Of a stretch of 64,000 nucleotides of DNA, positions 44,213 to 52,854 are shown piece after piece. Location: contig DATGGM010000299.1 of NCBI GenBank assembly GCA_035308525.1, forward strand, positions 30,303 to 94,302, read 5' to 3'. The position numbers and the translations under genes are program-made. This stretch comes from Bog-159 sp035308525. Lineage in GTDB: Bacteria > Acidobacteriota > Terriglobia > Bryobacterales > Bryobacteraceae. The notes below the pieces were generated by a model that was given only the letters and a program-made list of their open reading frames with translations, searched no databases and was not told the DNA's origin. Numbering within the stretch: the first letter of the stretch is position 1; each line of letters begins with the position of its first letter.

Positions 44213-45559
44213 TCAACGCGCGAACAGGTAGGTATTCAGAAAGTCGTTGCGGAACTTTCCCTTCGGGTCGTACTTCGCGGCCAGTTCGACGAACTCCCCC
44301 AGCCTTTCATACTTCGACCGGCACTCGGCCGGCGGCAGGGCAAACAGCTTGCCCCAGTGAGGGCGGGGTTGGAACGGCGAAAGTTCCTTTTCAATGACGG
44401 GCAGCAGTCGCCTGACCGCGGGCCAGTCCGGCTTCCAGGTGAAGTGGATCGTTACGCTCGGCCGGCGGTAGCAGGTGCTCATCCACAGATCGTCGGCTGC
44501 AATGGTGCGGATTTCCGAGATCAGCAGGTGAGGCGTCACCTGGTCGCGCAGGCGCTCCACCGCCAGGATCGCGTCGACGGCGTTGCGCCGGGGAACGAAG
44601 TATTCCGACTGGAGTTCTTTCCCCGCACTGGGAGTGAAACCCATGCGGAAGTGCGGCAGCCGCTCGTACCAGGGACCGGGCACTCCCATCTGCGCGGTGC
44701 AGTTCTCAGCGGAAAGCTCGGCAATCGGGTGAAGGTTCCGGGATGCGAGCTTCGCGCCGAAGAACTCCTTAGGGGCCGCGAATTCCTGCCCGTCCCCGAC
44801 GCGACTCTTGATCCAGACCTCATTGATGCCCTGATTCTGCCAATCGGTGAACAGGCTGACGCTATAGCCACTCGACTGGATTTCATCGAAATGATCCTTC
44901 ACTTGAGCGAGGGGCATTCGCTGGTACACGTACTGCCGCACCGCGTAAGTCGGCTGCAGATCGAGGGTGATCCGGGTGATGACGCCGAGAGCGCCCAGCC
45001 CGACGACGGTTCCCCGGAACACTTCGCCGCCGGCCTTGCGCGAGAGCTTCACCACGTCGCCCTCCGCTGTGACGATTTCGAGAGCGGCGACGGCAGTGGC
45101 GAGGTTGCCGTTCTTCTCGCCAGAGCCGTGCGTCGCGGTGCTGCAAGCTCCGGCGATGGAGATGTGGGGGAGCGAAGCCAGGTTGTGCAGCGCGAAGCCC
45201 TTGCTGTCAAGATATGAGCACAGCTGCCCATAGGTGACGCCTGCATCGACGGTTACCGTCCGGGCGACCGGGTCAAGCGCCACCACCTCGTGCATCGGTT
45301 TAAGCGACAACAGGTTGTAACGGCTGTCCGCGATGGAGTTGAAGCAGTGGCGGGTACCGAGCACCTTCAATTTGTTGTGTGACCGGAGAGCGGACTGGAT
45401 CTGCTCGATTGAGGCGGCTTCCGTAAGGCGGTCCGTGCTGTACGAGAGGTTGCCGGCCCAGTTGGTCAGCTTTTGCTTCACCGTCGATGCGGAAAGACGC
45501 GCCATGGCGCGGCTCGCGACGGCGGCCGAGAGCAGGTTGAGGAACGTTCGTTTATGCAT
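44213..45559 (-). CDS. FAD-linked alditol oxidase / aldonolactone oxidase family protein
   Basis: 448 residues. The N-terminus MHKRTFLNLLSAAVASRAMA looks like a Tat signal. The FAD-binding PCMH domain has VLGTRHCFNSIADS, whose His may bind FAD covalently as in alditol oxidase, and ATHGSGEKNGNLATAVAALE. The C-terminal substrate domain ends with KYDPKGKFRNDFLNTYLFAR. Relatives oxidise sugar alcohols or aldonolactones with oxygen. Order and length match alditol oxidase (AldO-like); the substrate is unproven. Confidence 0.88.
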   Translation of the reverse strand: MHKRTFLNLLSAAVASRAMARLSASTVKQKLTNWAGNLSYSTDRLTEAASIEQIQSALRSHNKLKVLGTRHCFNSIADSRYNLLSLKPMHEVVALDPVARTVTVDAGVTYGQLCSYLDSKGFALHNLASLPHISIAGACSTATHGSGEKNGNLATAVAALEIVTAEGDVVKLSRKAGGEVFRGTVVGLGALGVITRITLDLQPTYAVRQYVYQRMPLAQVKDHFDEIQSSGYSVSLFTDWQNQGINEVWIKSRVGDGQEFAAPKEFFGAKLASRNLHPIAELSAENCTAQMGVPGPWYERLPHFRMGFTPSAGKELQSEYFVPRRNAVDAILAVERLRDQVTPHLLISEIRTIAADDLWMSTCYRRPSVTIHFTWKPDWPAVRRLLPVIEKELSPFQPRPHWGKLFALPPAECRSKYERLGEFVELAAKYDPKGKFRNDFLNTYLFAR

Positions 45560-45642
45560 GGCCGTTTTCGCTTAGGGGTGATATCAAATCCATCGAGCTC
45601 GCGGCCCTGCACAAGCAGAGGCGAGTCATTCCAAGCGGCTAC

Positions 45643-46527
45643 TCAGTAAACGTGGATGGACTCGATGTGCCGCACATCCCCCAGGGTGGGCTGGTCGTGT
45701 TCGAAGCGCGCGCGGCGGCCGCCGAACTGTTCCTCGCTGAACACCTCGACTCCGCGCACCCTGCCGAAGAATCGCATGGACCGGAACCGCTCGCTCAATT
45801 CGCCGGGCAGACGGCGCACTTCTTCCCCTGCGTGCACGCAGAAGGACCGCCCGCGAAAACCTTCTTCGCGGTAGAAGCAAACGCCATCGCCTTCCATCCC
45901 CCACCGCTGCTCGCGCTGGTCGAAACGGCCGTAGTAGCGCTCCCAGCGGTGCTCGCGGTCCCAGTCGTCCTGGTCGCGATCATGGTCGCGATCATGGTCG
46001 CGATCATGGTCGCGCCGGTCGTCGGGGCGGACCAGATCCGCGAGGCGGTGAAACGTGAAACGTTGATTGGCTTCCCCGTTGACCTCGTAGGTATTGATCC
46101 GGACGCCATCGCGGGTTTCGCCATTGGGGATATCCAGAGTCTTGCCCAGACGGTTGGTGATCAGGGCGTTGCCGTCATTGGCGGGCATGATGCGCCACTG
46201 CTGGCTGGGACTGCCGGTGAACGGCATGCCGCGCACGGGCGTACTGTTGCGCATATCCATGGCCTCCAGGGCAGCCCCGTTCATCGCGTTACGGAAGAAC
46301 CAGAATCCGGGCTCCGCGGGCATGATGTCCCATTGCTGGTTGTCGGTGTTGCGTGAGGAAAACTGGATCACGTTGGTCTGCGTGTTGCGGTCCAGGTCGA
46401 TGACCTTGCCGGACCTGACGCTAGCGATTTCGTAGCGGCCCGGCCCATTGAATCCGCTTTGCCCCCACGCTGCCGCGGCCAGGAGCAGAGCCGGGGACAT
46501 TCGTAGTAGTTGCTGGATCGTTTGCAT
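45643..46527 (-). CDS. secreted ricin-type lectin and beta/gamma-crystallin fusion
   Basis: 294 residues from ATG 46527, with GGAGG upstream and a signal peptide (LLRMSPALLLAAAAWGQ). Residues about 25-165 form a ricin-B-like beta-trefoil with QW repeats (TDNQQWDIMPAE, GSPSQQWRIMPAN, ANQRFTF). A charged linker RRDHDRDHDRDHDRDQDD encoded by a 12-base tandem repeat follows. Residues about 220-294 are a beta/gamma-crystallin domain (CFYREEGFRGRSFCVHAGEE, VEVFSEEQFGGRRARF), probably Ca-binding. The combination suggests a secreted carbohydrate-binding protein. Confidence 0.8.
   Translation of the reverse strand: MQTIQQLLRMSPALLLAAAAWGQSGFNGPGRYEIASVRSGKVIDLDRNTQTNVIQFSSRNTDNQQWDIMPAEPGFWFFRNAMNGAALEAMDMRNSTPVRGMPFTGSPSQQWRIMPANDGNALITNRLGKTLDIPNGETRDGVRINTYEVNGEANQRFTFHRLADLVRPDDRRDHDRDHDRDHDRDQDDWDREHRWERYYGRFDQREQRWGMEGDGVCFYREEGFRGRSFCVHAGEEVRRLPGELSERFRSMRFFGRVRGVEVFSEEQFGGRRARFEHDQPTLGDVRHIESIHVY
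45978..46013. repeat. 12-base tandem repeat within the lectin-crystallin gene
   Basis: Three perfect copies of gatcatggtcgc (with partial copies on both sides) encode RDHD units on the minus strand. Copy number could vary between strains by slippage without breaking the frame. Confidence 0.8.
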
Positions 46528-46599
46528 ATATCCTCCGTTACTTACTGAGAACCAGCATAAACCACCGCAAGGCGCGCCGCGATACACTGCGTTGGAGCT

Positions 46600-47307
46600 A
46601 TGAACTACACGTATCAAGACATGGCGAAGATGATCGACCATTCTCTGTTGAACCCCACCCTGACAGTGGACCACCTGGAGCGCGGGATTCAACTGGCGCT
46701 CGATTATGACGTGGCCAGCGTCTGCATCATGCCTTTTTATTTGAAACGCTGCGCGGAGGCGCTGCGCGGCAGCCGGGTCAATGCCAGCACCACCATCGGG
46801 TTTCCGCACGGCGGTCACGCCACCGCGGTCAAGCTGGCGGAGGCGCGGCAGGCGCTGAACGATGGCGGCCAGGAACTGGACATCGTGGTCAACATCAGCA
46901 GGGTTCTCAGCGGCGACTGGGGTTACGTGCAGGAGGATCTCAGCGGCGTAATCGACGCGGCGCACGAGGCCGGCCAGAAGGTCAAAGTGATCTTTGAGAA
47001 TTGTTACCTCAACGATGCACAGAAGATCCGGCTGTGCGAGATCTGCGGCGAGCTACGGGCCGACTGGGTGAAGACATCCACCGGCTACGGCACAGGCGGC
47101 GCGACTTTCGAGGATCTCGCTTTGATGCGGACGCATTCGCCCGCTTACGTCCAGGTAAAGGCAGCCGGCGGCGTGCGCGATCTGGATGCCCTGCTGGAGG
47201 TGCGCGCGCTGGGCGTTACGCGGGTGGGGGCGACGCGCACGGCGGCCATGCTGGACGAATGCAAGCGGCGGCTGGGGACCCTTTCCAACGTTTCGCCGAA
47301 AGCGTAG
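46600..47307 (+). CDS. deoC: deoxyribose-phosphate aldolase
   Basis: 235 residues. The (beta-alpha)8 barrel includes KMIDHSLLNPT, the Lys of VKVIFENCYL, and the Schiff-base Lys in DWVKTSTGYGTGG, then VQVKAAGGVRDL. It splits 2-deoxyribose-5-phosphate to acetaldehyde and glyceraldehyde-3-phosphate in nucleoside catabolism. VIFENCYL differs from the more usual VIIETCLL. GGAG precedes the ATG too closely for a normal site; TACACT at 46583-46588 may be the -10. Other nucleoside-pathway genes are absent. Confidence 0.93.
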   Translation: MNYTYQDMAKMIDHSLLNPTLTVDHLERGIQLALDYDVASVCIMPFYLKRCAEALRGSRVNASTTIGFPHGGHATAVKLAEARQALNDGGQELDIVVNISRVLSGDWGYVQEDLSGVIDAAHEAGQKVKVIFENCYLNDAQKIRLCEICGELRADWVKTSTGYGTGGATFEDLALMRTHSPAYVQVKAAGGVRDLDALLEVRALGVTRVGATRTAAMLDECKRRLGTLSNVSPKA

Positions 47308-47333
47308 AATGCAGCTAAAGGAGGGCCTGAACG

Positions 47334-48275
47334 ATGTTCCGTCCAGCCCTGTTGATTCTTGCGGCCGCCCTGGTGATGCATGCGGATTCCCCCGGCATCA
47401 CGGTGGATTCGGGCGGGCCGTTGCTGCATCGCTCCGCGGTGGATTACCCGCGCGAGGCGCTGCGGCACAACATCGAAGGAACCGTGGTGGTGGAGGTGTC
47501 GCTCGACGGGAACGGCGAGGTGGCCGGCGTCGAGATCGTGAGCGGGCCGCCGGAACTGCGGCGCGCCGTCCTCGAAAGCGTGCCGGAGTGGCACTACTCG
47601 CCGGGAATGACCCTGCCCGCCAAAGTACAGGCGACGGTCATTTTCAAGCTCACCGGACAGCTCAGCCCGCCGCCGGAGCCGGATTTCCAGATGCCCGCGG
47701 AACCCCTGGGAACCCTGCAGCGGCTGCAGATCAACGGCCTCGACCAACCCGCCGGCGCCGCGCTGGCAGCCAGGTTGCCGATTCATGAAGGCGATCCGCT
47801 CACGCCGGAACTGGTGGAGAAGGCCCGTCAAATCGTCTCGAATTTCGATGCGCACCTGCGTTTCTCGGTAATGGCCATGCCGGCAGGCTCGGTCGTTCTG
47901 ATTCGCATCCCCCCGCAGAACAACTCCGTTGCAACGGCCAGCGACTCGCCGCCACCACCGAACGGAGTGCAGCGGATCCGCGTGGGAAGCAACGTACAGG
48001 CGGCCAAGTTGGTCAGCTCCACGCAGCCCGAAATGCCGCCGCTGGCGAAACAGGCGCGCATCTCGGGAGTGGTGCGCCTGAACGTGATCATCGGACTGGA
48101 TGGGCACGTCGGCAAGATCACCGTGGTCAGCGGGCACCCCTTGCTGGTTCCCCCGGCGATAGAAGCCGTGAAGACGTGGGTCTATCAGACGACGCTACTC
48201 AATGGCAAGCCGGTGGAAGTAGCTACGCAGGTTGACGTGCATATGCCGGCCGAGACGTCCGGCGCAGCTCGGTGA
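47334..48275 (+). CDS. secreted protein with two TonB C-terminal domains
   Basis: 313 residues with a signal peptide (FRPALLILAAALVMHAD) and AAAGGAGGG upstream. Two TonB_C domains are visible: DYPREALRHNIEGTVVVEVS at about 35-100 and MPPLAKQARISGVVRLNVII at about 230-305. The connecting segment is Pro-rich at both ends. No cytoplasmic/membrane anchor typical of TonB is present, so it is not a standard energy transducer. It overlaps the MATE gene at the 3' end by 53 bases. Confidence 0.85.
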   Translation: MFRPALLILAAALVMHADSPGITVDSGGPLLHRSAVDYPREALRHNIEGTVVVEVSLDGNGEVAGVEIVSGPPELRRAVLESVPEWHYSPGMTLPAKVQATVIFKLTGQLSPPPEPDFQMPAEPLGTLQRLQINGLDQPAGAALAARLPIHEGDPLTPELVEKARQIVSNFDAHLRFSVMAMPAGSVVLIRIPPQNNSVATASDSPPPPNGVQRIRVGSNVQAAKLVSSTQPEMPPLAKQARISGVVRLNVIIGLDGHVGKITVVSGHPLLVPPAIEAVKTWVYQTTLLNGKPVEVATQVDVHMPAETSGAAR

Positions 48276-49605
48276 CGGTCTGCCGCCAGACGATCAGAAG
48301 CACCGATCCAATTAGGATGAGGCCGGCGCAGAGGCCCACCCAGAGCCCGGCGGCGCCCCAGCCGTAGCGAAAGCACAGGATCGCGCCGAGCGGCAGGCCG
48401 ACGAACCAATAGAACACCAGATTGCACAGCATGGGGGTGCGCGTGTTGCCCGTGCCGCGCAGCGCGCCGGCGGCCACCACCTGGCAGCCATCGAACAACT
48501 GAAAAGCAGCCGCGATCGAAAGCAAAGTGACGCTGATGCGGATTACGGCCGGGTCGTCGCTGTACAGGCCAGCGATCTGCGCGGGAATCGCCAGGAACGC
48601 CACGGCCGCCGCGCCCATGAAGGCGATGCCGCATGCCAGCGCGCTCCATCCGGCGCGGCCCGCGCCCACCGGATCGCCCGCTCCGATCAGATGGCCCACG
48701 CGCACCGCCGCGGCCGAGCTGATGCCCAGCGGCACCATGAACGTCAGGCTGGCCAGATTCAGCGCGATCTGGTGGCCGGCCAGAGATGCCGCATCCAGCC
48801 GGGCGATCAGCGCGGTGGCCAAGCCGAAGATTCCGATTTCGAGCATCACTTGCGTGGCGGCCGGCAAGCCCAGGCGCAGCAGGCGCGCCATCCGCTGCCA
48901 ATCCGGCGCGAACGGAACGTGGAACAATCCCCAACGGCGGACGCGGTCATAATATAGCGCCACGGCGATCAGAGATCCCGCCATGCAGGCCCGGGCGGCG
49001 CAGGTCGCCCATGCCGATCCGTCGGTGCCCATGGCGCGGAAGCCCAAGTGGCCGTAGATCAGAACCCAATTGCCGAACAGGTTAATGACGTTCGCCGAGA
49101 TCAGGGTGAACATCACCGGCTTCACTATTGCGACGCCCTGCAGGTAGCGGCGGGTGGCGAAGTACAGCAGCAGCGGCAGCGTTCCCCAATTCAGGATGCG
49201 GATGTACGCAGCGGCTTGCGGCAGGACCTGGGGGTTCACTCCGACATACGGCAGACCCGCGGCCATCAGGGCGTTGGCGGCCATCAACAGGGGCGCCAGG
49301 AGGATGCACAGGTACAACGCGCTCCACAGCGACCGGTGGCATTCTCCCAGTTGGCCCGCGCCGAACGCTTGCGACACCACGGTATCCAGACCCAGTAACA
49401 AGCATCCGCCGAAGATGGTGCAGGTGAAGAACAGGATGCTGCCCAGGCTCACGGCCCCGATGGCCACGGCACTATCCGGCAGGCGACCCACCATCATCGT
49501 GTCGATGATGCCCATGGCCATCCACCCGAGCTCGGCGATCACCAGCGGCCACGCGAGTTTCAGCAGGGGCCGCCATTCGCGCCGGACGCCGTCGAGTGCG
49601 GACAT
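48223..49605 (-). CDS. MATE-family multidrug efflux transporter
   Basis: 460 residues from ATG 49605 with about 12 membrane segments in two homologous halves. Signatures: LKLAWPLVIAELGWMAMGII, TMMVGRLPDSAVAIGAVSLG and, in the second half, GLPAATQVMLEIGIFGLATA and VRVGHLIGAGDP. This is the NorM-like cation-antiport efflux type. A frame upstream to 49683 is not gene-like. The convergent 53-base overlap with the TonB-C gene lies in the region encoding the last charged tail. Confidence 0.92.
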   Translation of the reverse strand: MSALDGVRREWRPLLKLAWPLVIAELGWMAMGIIDTMMVGRLPDSAVAIGAVSLGSILFFTCTIFGGCLLLGLDTVVSQAFGAGQLGECHRSLWSALYLCILLAPLLMAANALMAAGLPYVGVNPQVLPQAAAYIRILNWGTLPLLLYFATRRYLQGVAIVKPVMFTLISANVINLFGNWVLIYGHLGFRAMGTDGSAWATCAARACMAGSLIAVALYYDRVRRWGLFHVPFAPDWQRMARLLRLGLPAATQVMLEIGIFGLATALIARLDAASLAGHQIALNLASLTFMVPLGISSAAAVRVGHLIGAGDPVGAGRAGWSALACGIAFMGAAAVAFLAIPAQIAGLYSDDPAVIRISVTLLSIAAAFQLFDGCQVVAAGALRGTGNTRTPMLCNLVFYWFVGLPLGAILCFRYGWGAAGLWVGLCAGLILIGSVLLIVWRQTVTELRRTSRPAYARQPA

Positions 49606-49646
49606 CCTACCAGCATCACACAGCCCGTGCATTTGCGGCTGTTCGC

Positions 49647-49652
49647 TATAAT
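49647..49652 (+). promoter_or_regulatory. -10 box of the YbgC-type gene
   Basis: A perfect TATAAT lies eight bases before the ATG at 49661, leaving no room for a ribosome site after transcription start. Confidence 0.5.
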
Positions 49653-49660
49653 TGCCGTCA

Positions 49661-50095
49661 ATGCTCCCAATCGAGACGCGCATCCGCGTGCGGTATGCCG
49701 AGACCGACCAGATGGGCGTGGTCTATTACGCGAACTACCTGGTGTGGATGGAGGTGGGCCGCGTGGCGTACTGCAAAGCCTGCGGCTTCGAATACAAACA
49801 TATGGAGCTGGAGGACGGTGTTTTTCTGGCCGTGGCGGAAGCGCGCTGCCGCTACGCGTCCCCCGCGCGCTTCGACGAAGAAGTTGTGATCCGCACCTGG
49901 GTGGAGGAGGCCAACCCGCGCATGATGCGCTTCGCCTACGAGATGCGGCTCTCGGGCGAAGGCCGCAAGCTGGCCACCGGCGAAACTAAACATATCTTCC
50001 TGGGGCGCGACATGCGGCCGTGCCGCATGCCGGAAAAATACCGGGGGAAGTTCACGGCGGATGCGCGCGGAACAAGTCAAGAATCTGGCGCATGA
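49661..50095 (+). CDS. YbgC/FadM-type acyl-CoA thioesterase (hotdog fold)
   Basis: 144 residues. The 4HBT motif RYAETDQMGVVYYANYLVWM carries the active-site Asp and the rest of the hotdog fold is typical (CRYASPARFDEEVVIRTWV). It hydrolyses short-chain acyl-CoA; in other bacteria it sits near tol-pal or lipid genes. It overlaps queG by 35 bases. Confidence 0.9.
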   Translation: MLPIETRIRVRYAETDQMGVVYYANYLVWMEVGRVAYCKACGFEYKHMELEDGVFLAVAEARCRYASPARFDEEVVIRTWVEEANPRMMRFAYEMRLSGEGRKLATGETKHIFLGRDMRPCRMPEKYRGKFTADARGTSQESGA

Positions 50096-51113
50096 CTGCG
50101 GATTCGAGCTGGCCGGCATCGCAGCGGCCGCGCCGGTTCGCGAGGCTGCCTACTACCGGCGGTGGGTGGCGGACGGCTTCGCGGGCGAGATGCGCTATCT
50201 CACGGATCGCCGGGCAGACCTGCGCGACGGTCCGTGGAGCCTGCTGCCTACGGCGCGATCCATCCTGTGTGTGGGCAAGCTGTACAACGGGCCACAACCT
50301 TACTCGACGCGGTTCGCCGGTGAAGATCTGGCCTGGATTTCGCGCTATGCCTGGGGCGGGGATTATCACGAGGTGCTGCGCCGCGACCTGGCGCGCGTCG
50401 TGGAAGGGCTGCGGGCGCAATCGTCCGGCGGGTTCGAGTGGAAGATCTGCGTGGATACCGCGCCGTTGCTGGAGCGCGCCTATGCGCGGCACGCGGGCCT
50501 GGGCTGGATCGCCAAGAATACCTGCCTGATCAATCAGGCGATGGGGTCGTGGTTCTTCCTGGGCGAGCTGCTGCTATCGCTGGATCTCACGCCGGACCAG
50601 CCGCCGCCGGACCGCTGCGGCACCTGCACGCGCTGCATCGAGGCGTGCCCCACAGCGGCCATCGTGCCGACGGGGCTCGCGGAAGGACCGGCGTGGGCGC
50701 TGGATGCGCGGCTGTGCATTTCGTACTTCACCATCGAGCTGCGCGGTCCGGTTCCCGAAGCGGCGCGGAGCGGCATGGGGCGGCACGTGTTCGGCTGCGA
50801 TATCTGTCAGGATGTGTGCCCGTGGAACCAGCGCGCGCCTGTCAGTGCAGAGCCGGCCTTCGCGCCGGCGCAGTTTGCGCCACCGCTGGAGGGGTTGGCC
50901 GCGCTCTGCGAAGACGAGTTTCGCGAGATGTTCCGCGGCACGCCGATCCCACGGGCGCGCTATAGCGGATTCCTGCGCAACGTGGCGATCGCCATGGGGA
51001 ATGCGCGGCAGGAGAAGTTTCGAGCGGCGTTAGAGAAACTGGCTGGCTCGAAGGAGGGTGTCGTGGCGGATGCGGCGCGCTGGGGCTTGCGCGAGCTTAG
51101 CGCGGCTTGTTAA
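50061..51113 (+). CDS. queG: epoxyqueuosine reductase
   Basis: 350 residues. The cobalamin-binding N-terminal domain is followed by two 4Fe-4S motifs (CGTCTRCIEACP at about 190 and CDICQDVCPWN at about 250) and a short HEAT-like C-terminus. It reduces epoxyqueuosine in tRNA to queuosine. Characteristic stretches WKICVDTAPLLERAYARHAG and GLGWIAKNTCLI are intact. The start overlaps the thioesterase gene; the end overlaps the next gene by 4 bases. Confidence 0.95.
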   Translation: MRAEQVKNLAHDCGFELAGIAAAAPVREAAYYRRWVADGFAGEMRYLTDRRADLRDGPWSLLPTARSILCVGKLYNGPQPYSTRFAGEDLAWISRYAWGGDYHEVLRRDLARVVEGLRAQSSGGFEWKICVDTAPLLERAYARHAGLGWIAKNTCLINQAMGSWFFLGELLLSLDLTPDQPPPDRCGTCTRCIEACPTAAIVPTGLAEGPAWALDARLCISYFTIELRGPVPEAARSGMGRHVFGCDICQDVCPWNQRAPVSAEPAFAPAQFAPPLEGLAALCEDEFREMFRGTPIPRARYSGFLRNVAIAMGNARQEKFRAALEKLAGSKEGVVADAARWGLRELSAAC

Positions 51114-51487
51114 GCCGCCCGCACGTCCAGAATGCACGACGTCATAATGGTGCGATGCTCCGGATGCCGGAATTCGAGATGCATCCCGCGCCCGATGAAA
51201 GACGCCTTCAGCATGGAACCACCCCAGTTGGAACCTTCGATGTGCACCAGCACGGGCTCGGGGCAGAATTTGGGATGTCCGGAAATCAGCGCGCGGCCGT
51301 TGCCCTGATTGACCAGCGTGTACTGGCGATTCTGCGTTTCGACCTGCAGCACAGCACCCTCCGGCAACTTGTCCAGGAAGACGCCACCCTCCAACTCCGA
51401 GGCGATGAAGTTGTGATTCACCGCATCACCCAGATTGGGGTGCGGGCGAAACAACGGCGGCGACGGGATGCCGATTTCCGTATCCAT
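51110..51487 (-). CDS. conserved hypothetical protein, beta-rich
   Basis: 125 residues from ATG 51487 after GGAAG. No signal peptide or membrane helix. It has alternating beta strands (LPEGAVLQVETQNRQYTLVN, GHPKFCPEPVLVHIEGSNWG, HLEFRHPEHRTIMTSCILDV). I do not recognise a named family; it looks like a small acidobacterial beta-barrel protein. Confidence 0.65.
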   Translation of the reverse strand: MDTEIGIPSPPLFRPHPNLGDAVNHNFIASELEGGVFLDKLPEGAVLQVETQNRQYTLVNQGNGRALISGHPKFCPEPVLVHIEGSNWGGSMLKASFIGRGMHLEFRHPEHRTIMTSCILDVRAA

Positions 51488-51598
51488 CACAACTTCCGAT
51501 CTTATTTTAGTTCAAAACGTTTCCAGCCGCTCCCACCGCCTGTGCGGCAATTAACCTTTGGCGCGCATGCCGGGCGGTACACTCTGGGTAGGAGCATT

Positions 51599-52846
51599 AT
51601 GCCACACCCTGATGGAACGAACAGCACCGTGCGGCCCCGCACGGCGGTGCTGACGCGAGGTTTCAATCCGGCCCTGTCATTCGGATCGGCCAGGCCGGCC
51701 GTCTTTCGCAGTTCCACGTACGTGTTCCCGAGTCCGGAGGAAGCCGAGCGGGCGTTTTCGGTACTGGCCGGACGCGTGGAGGGCGTGGAAGGTGAACGCG
51801 CGGACCTGATCTACTCGCGCTTCTCCCACCCGAATGCGGAGATCCTGGAGGACCAGATCGTCCCCCTGGAGCCGGGCGCGACAGCCGCGGCCGTATTCAA
51901 TTCGGGGATGGCGGCCATCATGACGGCGTTCATGGCAGTGGCGCGTCCGGGCACCACTATCGTGTACACCACGCCGCTCTACGGCGGCACCACCGGACTG
52001 ATCCACAACTTTCTGGAGCCTTTCGGCGTGCAGGGCATTCCCGTGCCCGGCGGCGACACGGAAGCCATCGACCAGGTGATTCGCGCGGCGCGCAATCTGA
52101 GCATCGTTTGCCTGGAATCGCCCGCCAACCCGACCATGGTAATGACCGACATCCAGCGCGCGGCGGATGCCGCCAAGAGCCATCCGGACAAGCCGGTGGT
52201 GATGGTGGACAATACCTTCCTGGGCCCCGCGTTTCAACATCCTTTGATGCTGGGCGCCGACCTGGTGCTCTATTCCGGAACCAAATATCTATCCGGCTTC
52301 AGCGACATGGTGGCGGGCGTGGCGCTGGCCAAGGACCCGCAGTTGATGCGCAAAATTCTGGCGCGGCGCAGCATGTTCGGCAACATCCTGCAGCCGGACG
52401 AATGCTGGATGCTGGACGGCCGCCTGCCCACCGTGGCGCTGCGCATGAACCGGCAAAGCAAGAATGCGCAGCGCCTCGCCGAAGCCCTCAACGGCCACCC
52501 CAAGATCAGGCAGGTGCTGTATCCGTCGCTGTTTCAGGATCCGGAACAGCGCCGCATTTACGAGGAGCAGTGCGCTTATCCCGGCGGCCTGTTCTCACTG
52601 GACTTCCATGGCGGCCGCCCGGCGGCCTTTGACTTCTTACGCAATCTGCAGATCGCGCGCAACGCCGTGTCGCTGGGCGGGGTGGAGACGTTGGCATGCC
52701 ACCCCAGGTCGACCACCCACTCCGGCATGTCCGCGGTGGAGCTGGACGAAGCCGGAATCGGCGAGGGGCTGGTGCGGGTTTCGGTGGGCATCGAGGATTG
52801 GCGGGACCTGCTGGCGGACTTCGAGCAGTCACTGCAGCGTCTGTGA
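51599..52846 (+). CDS. Cys/Met-metabolism PLP enzyme (methionine gamma-lyase / cystathionine gamma-synthase family)
   Basis: 415 residues from ATG 51599 with AGGAG. Fold type I: SSTYVFPSPEEAERAF, YSRFSHPNAEILEDQI, the Tyr in TTPLYGGTTGLIHNFLEP, and the PLP lysine in LYSGTKYLSGFSDMVAG. Family members do trans-sulfuration, sulfhydrylation or gamma-elimination. Sequence alone does not choose; the absence of met genes nearby favours a degradative enzyme. A frame upstream to 51107 is not gene-like. Confidence 0.9.
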   Translation: MPHPDGTNSTVRPRTAVLTRGFNPALSFGSARPAVFRSSTYVFPSPEEAERAFSVLAGRVEGVEGERADLIYSRFSHPNAEILEDQIVPLEPGATAAAVFNSGMAAIMTAFMAVARPGTTIVYTTPLYGGTTGLIHNFLEPFGVQGIPVPGGDTEAIDQVIRAARNLSIVCLESPANPTMVMTDIQRAADAAKSHPDKPVVMVDNTFLGPAFQHPLMLGADLVLYSGTKYLSGFSDMVAGVALAKDPQLMRKILARRSMFGNILQPDECWMLDGRLPTVALRMNRQSKNAQRLAEALNGHPKIRQVLYPSLFQDPEQRRIYEEQCAYPGGLFSLDFHGGRPAAFDFLRNLQIARNAVSLGGVETLACHPRSTTHSGMSAVELDEAGIGEGLVRVSVGIEDWRDLLADFEQSLQRL

Positions 52847-52854
52847 CGAGCGTT

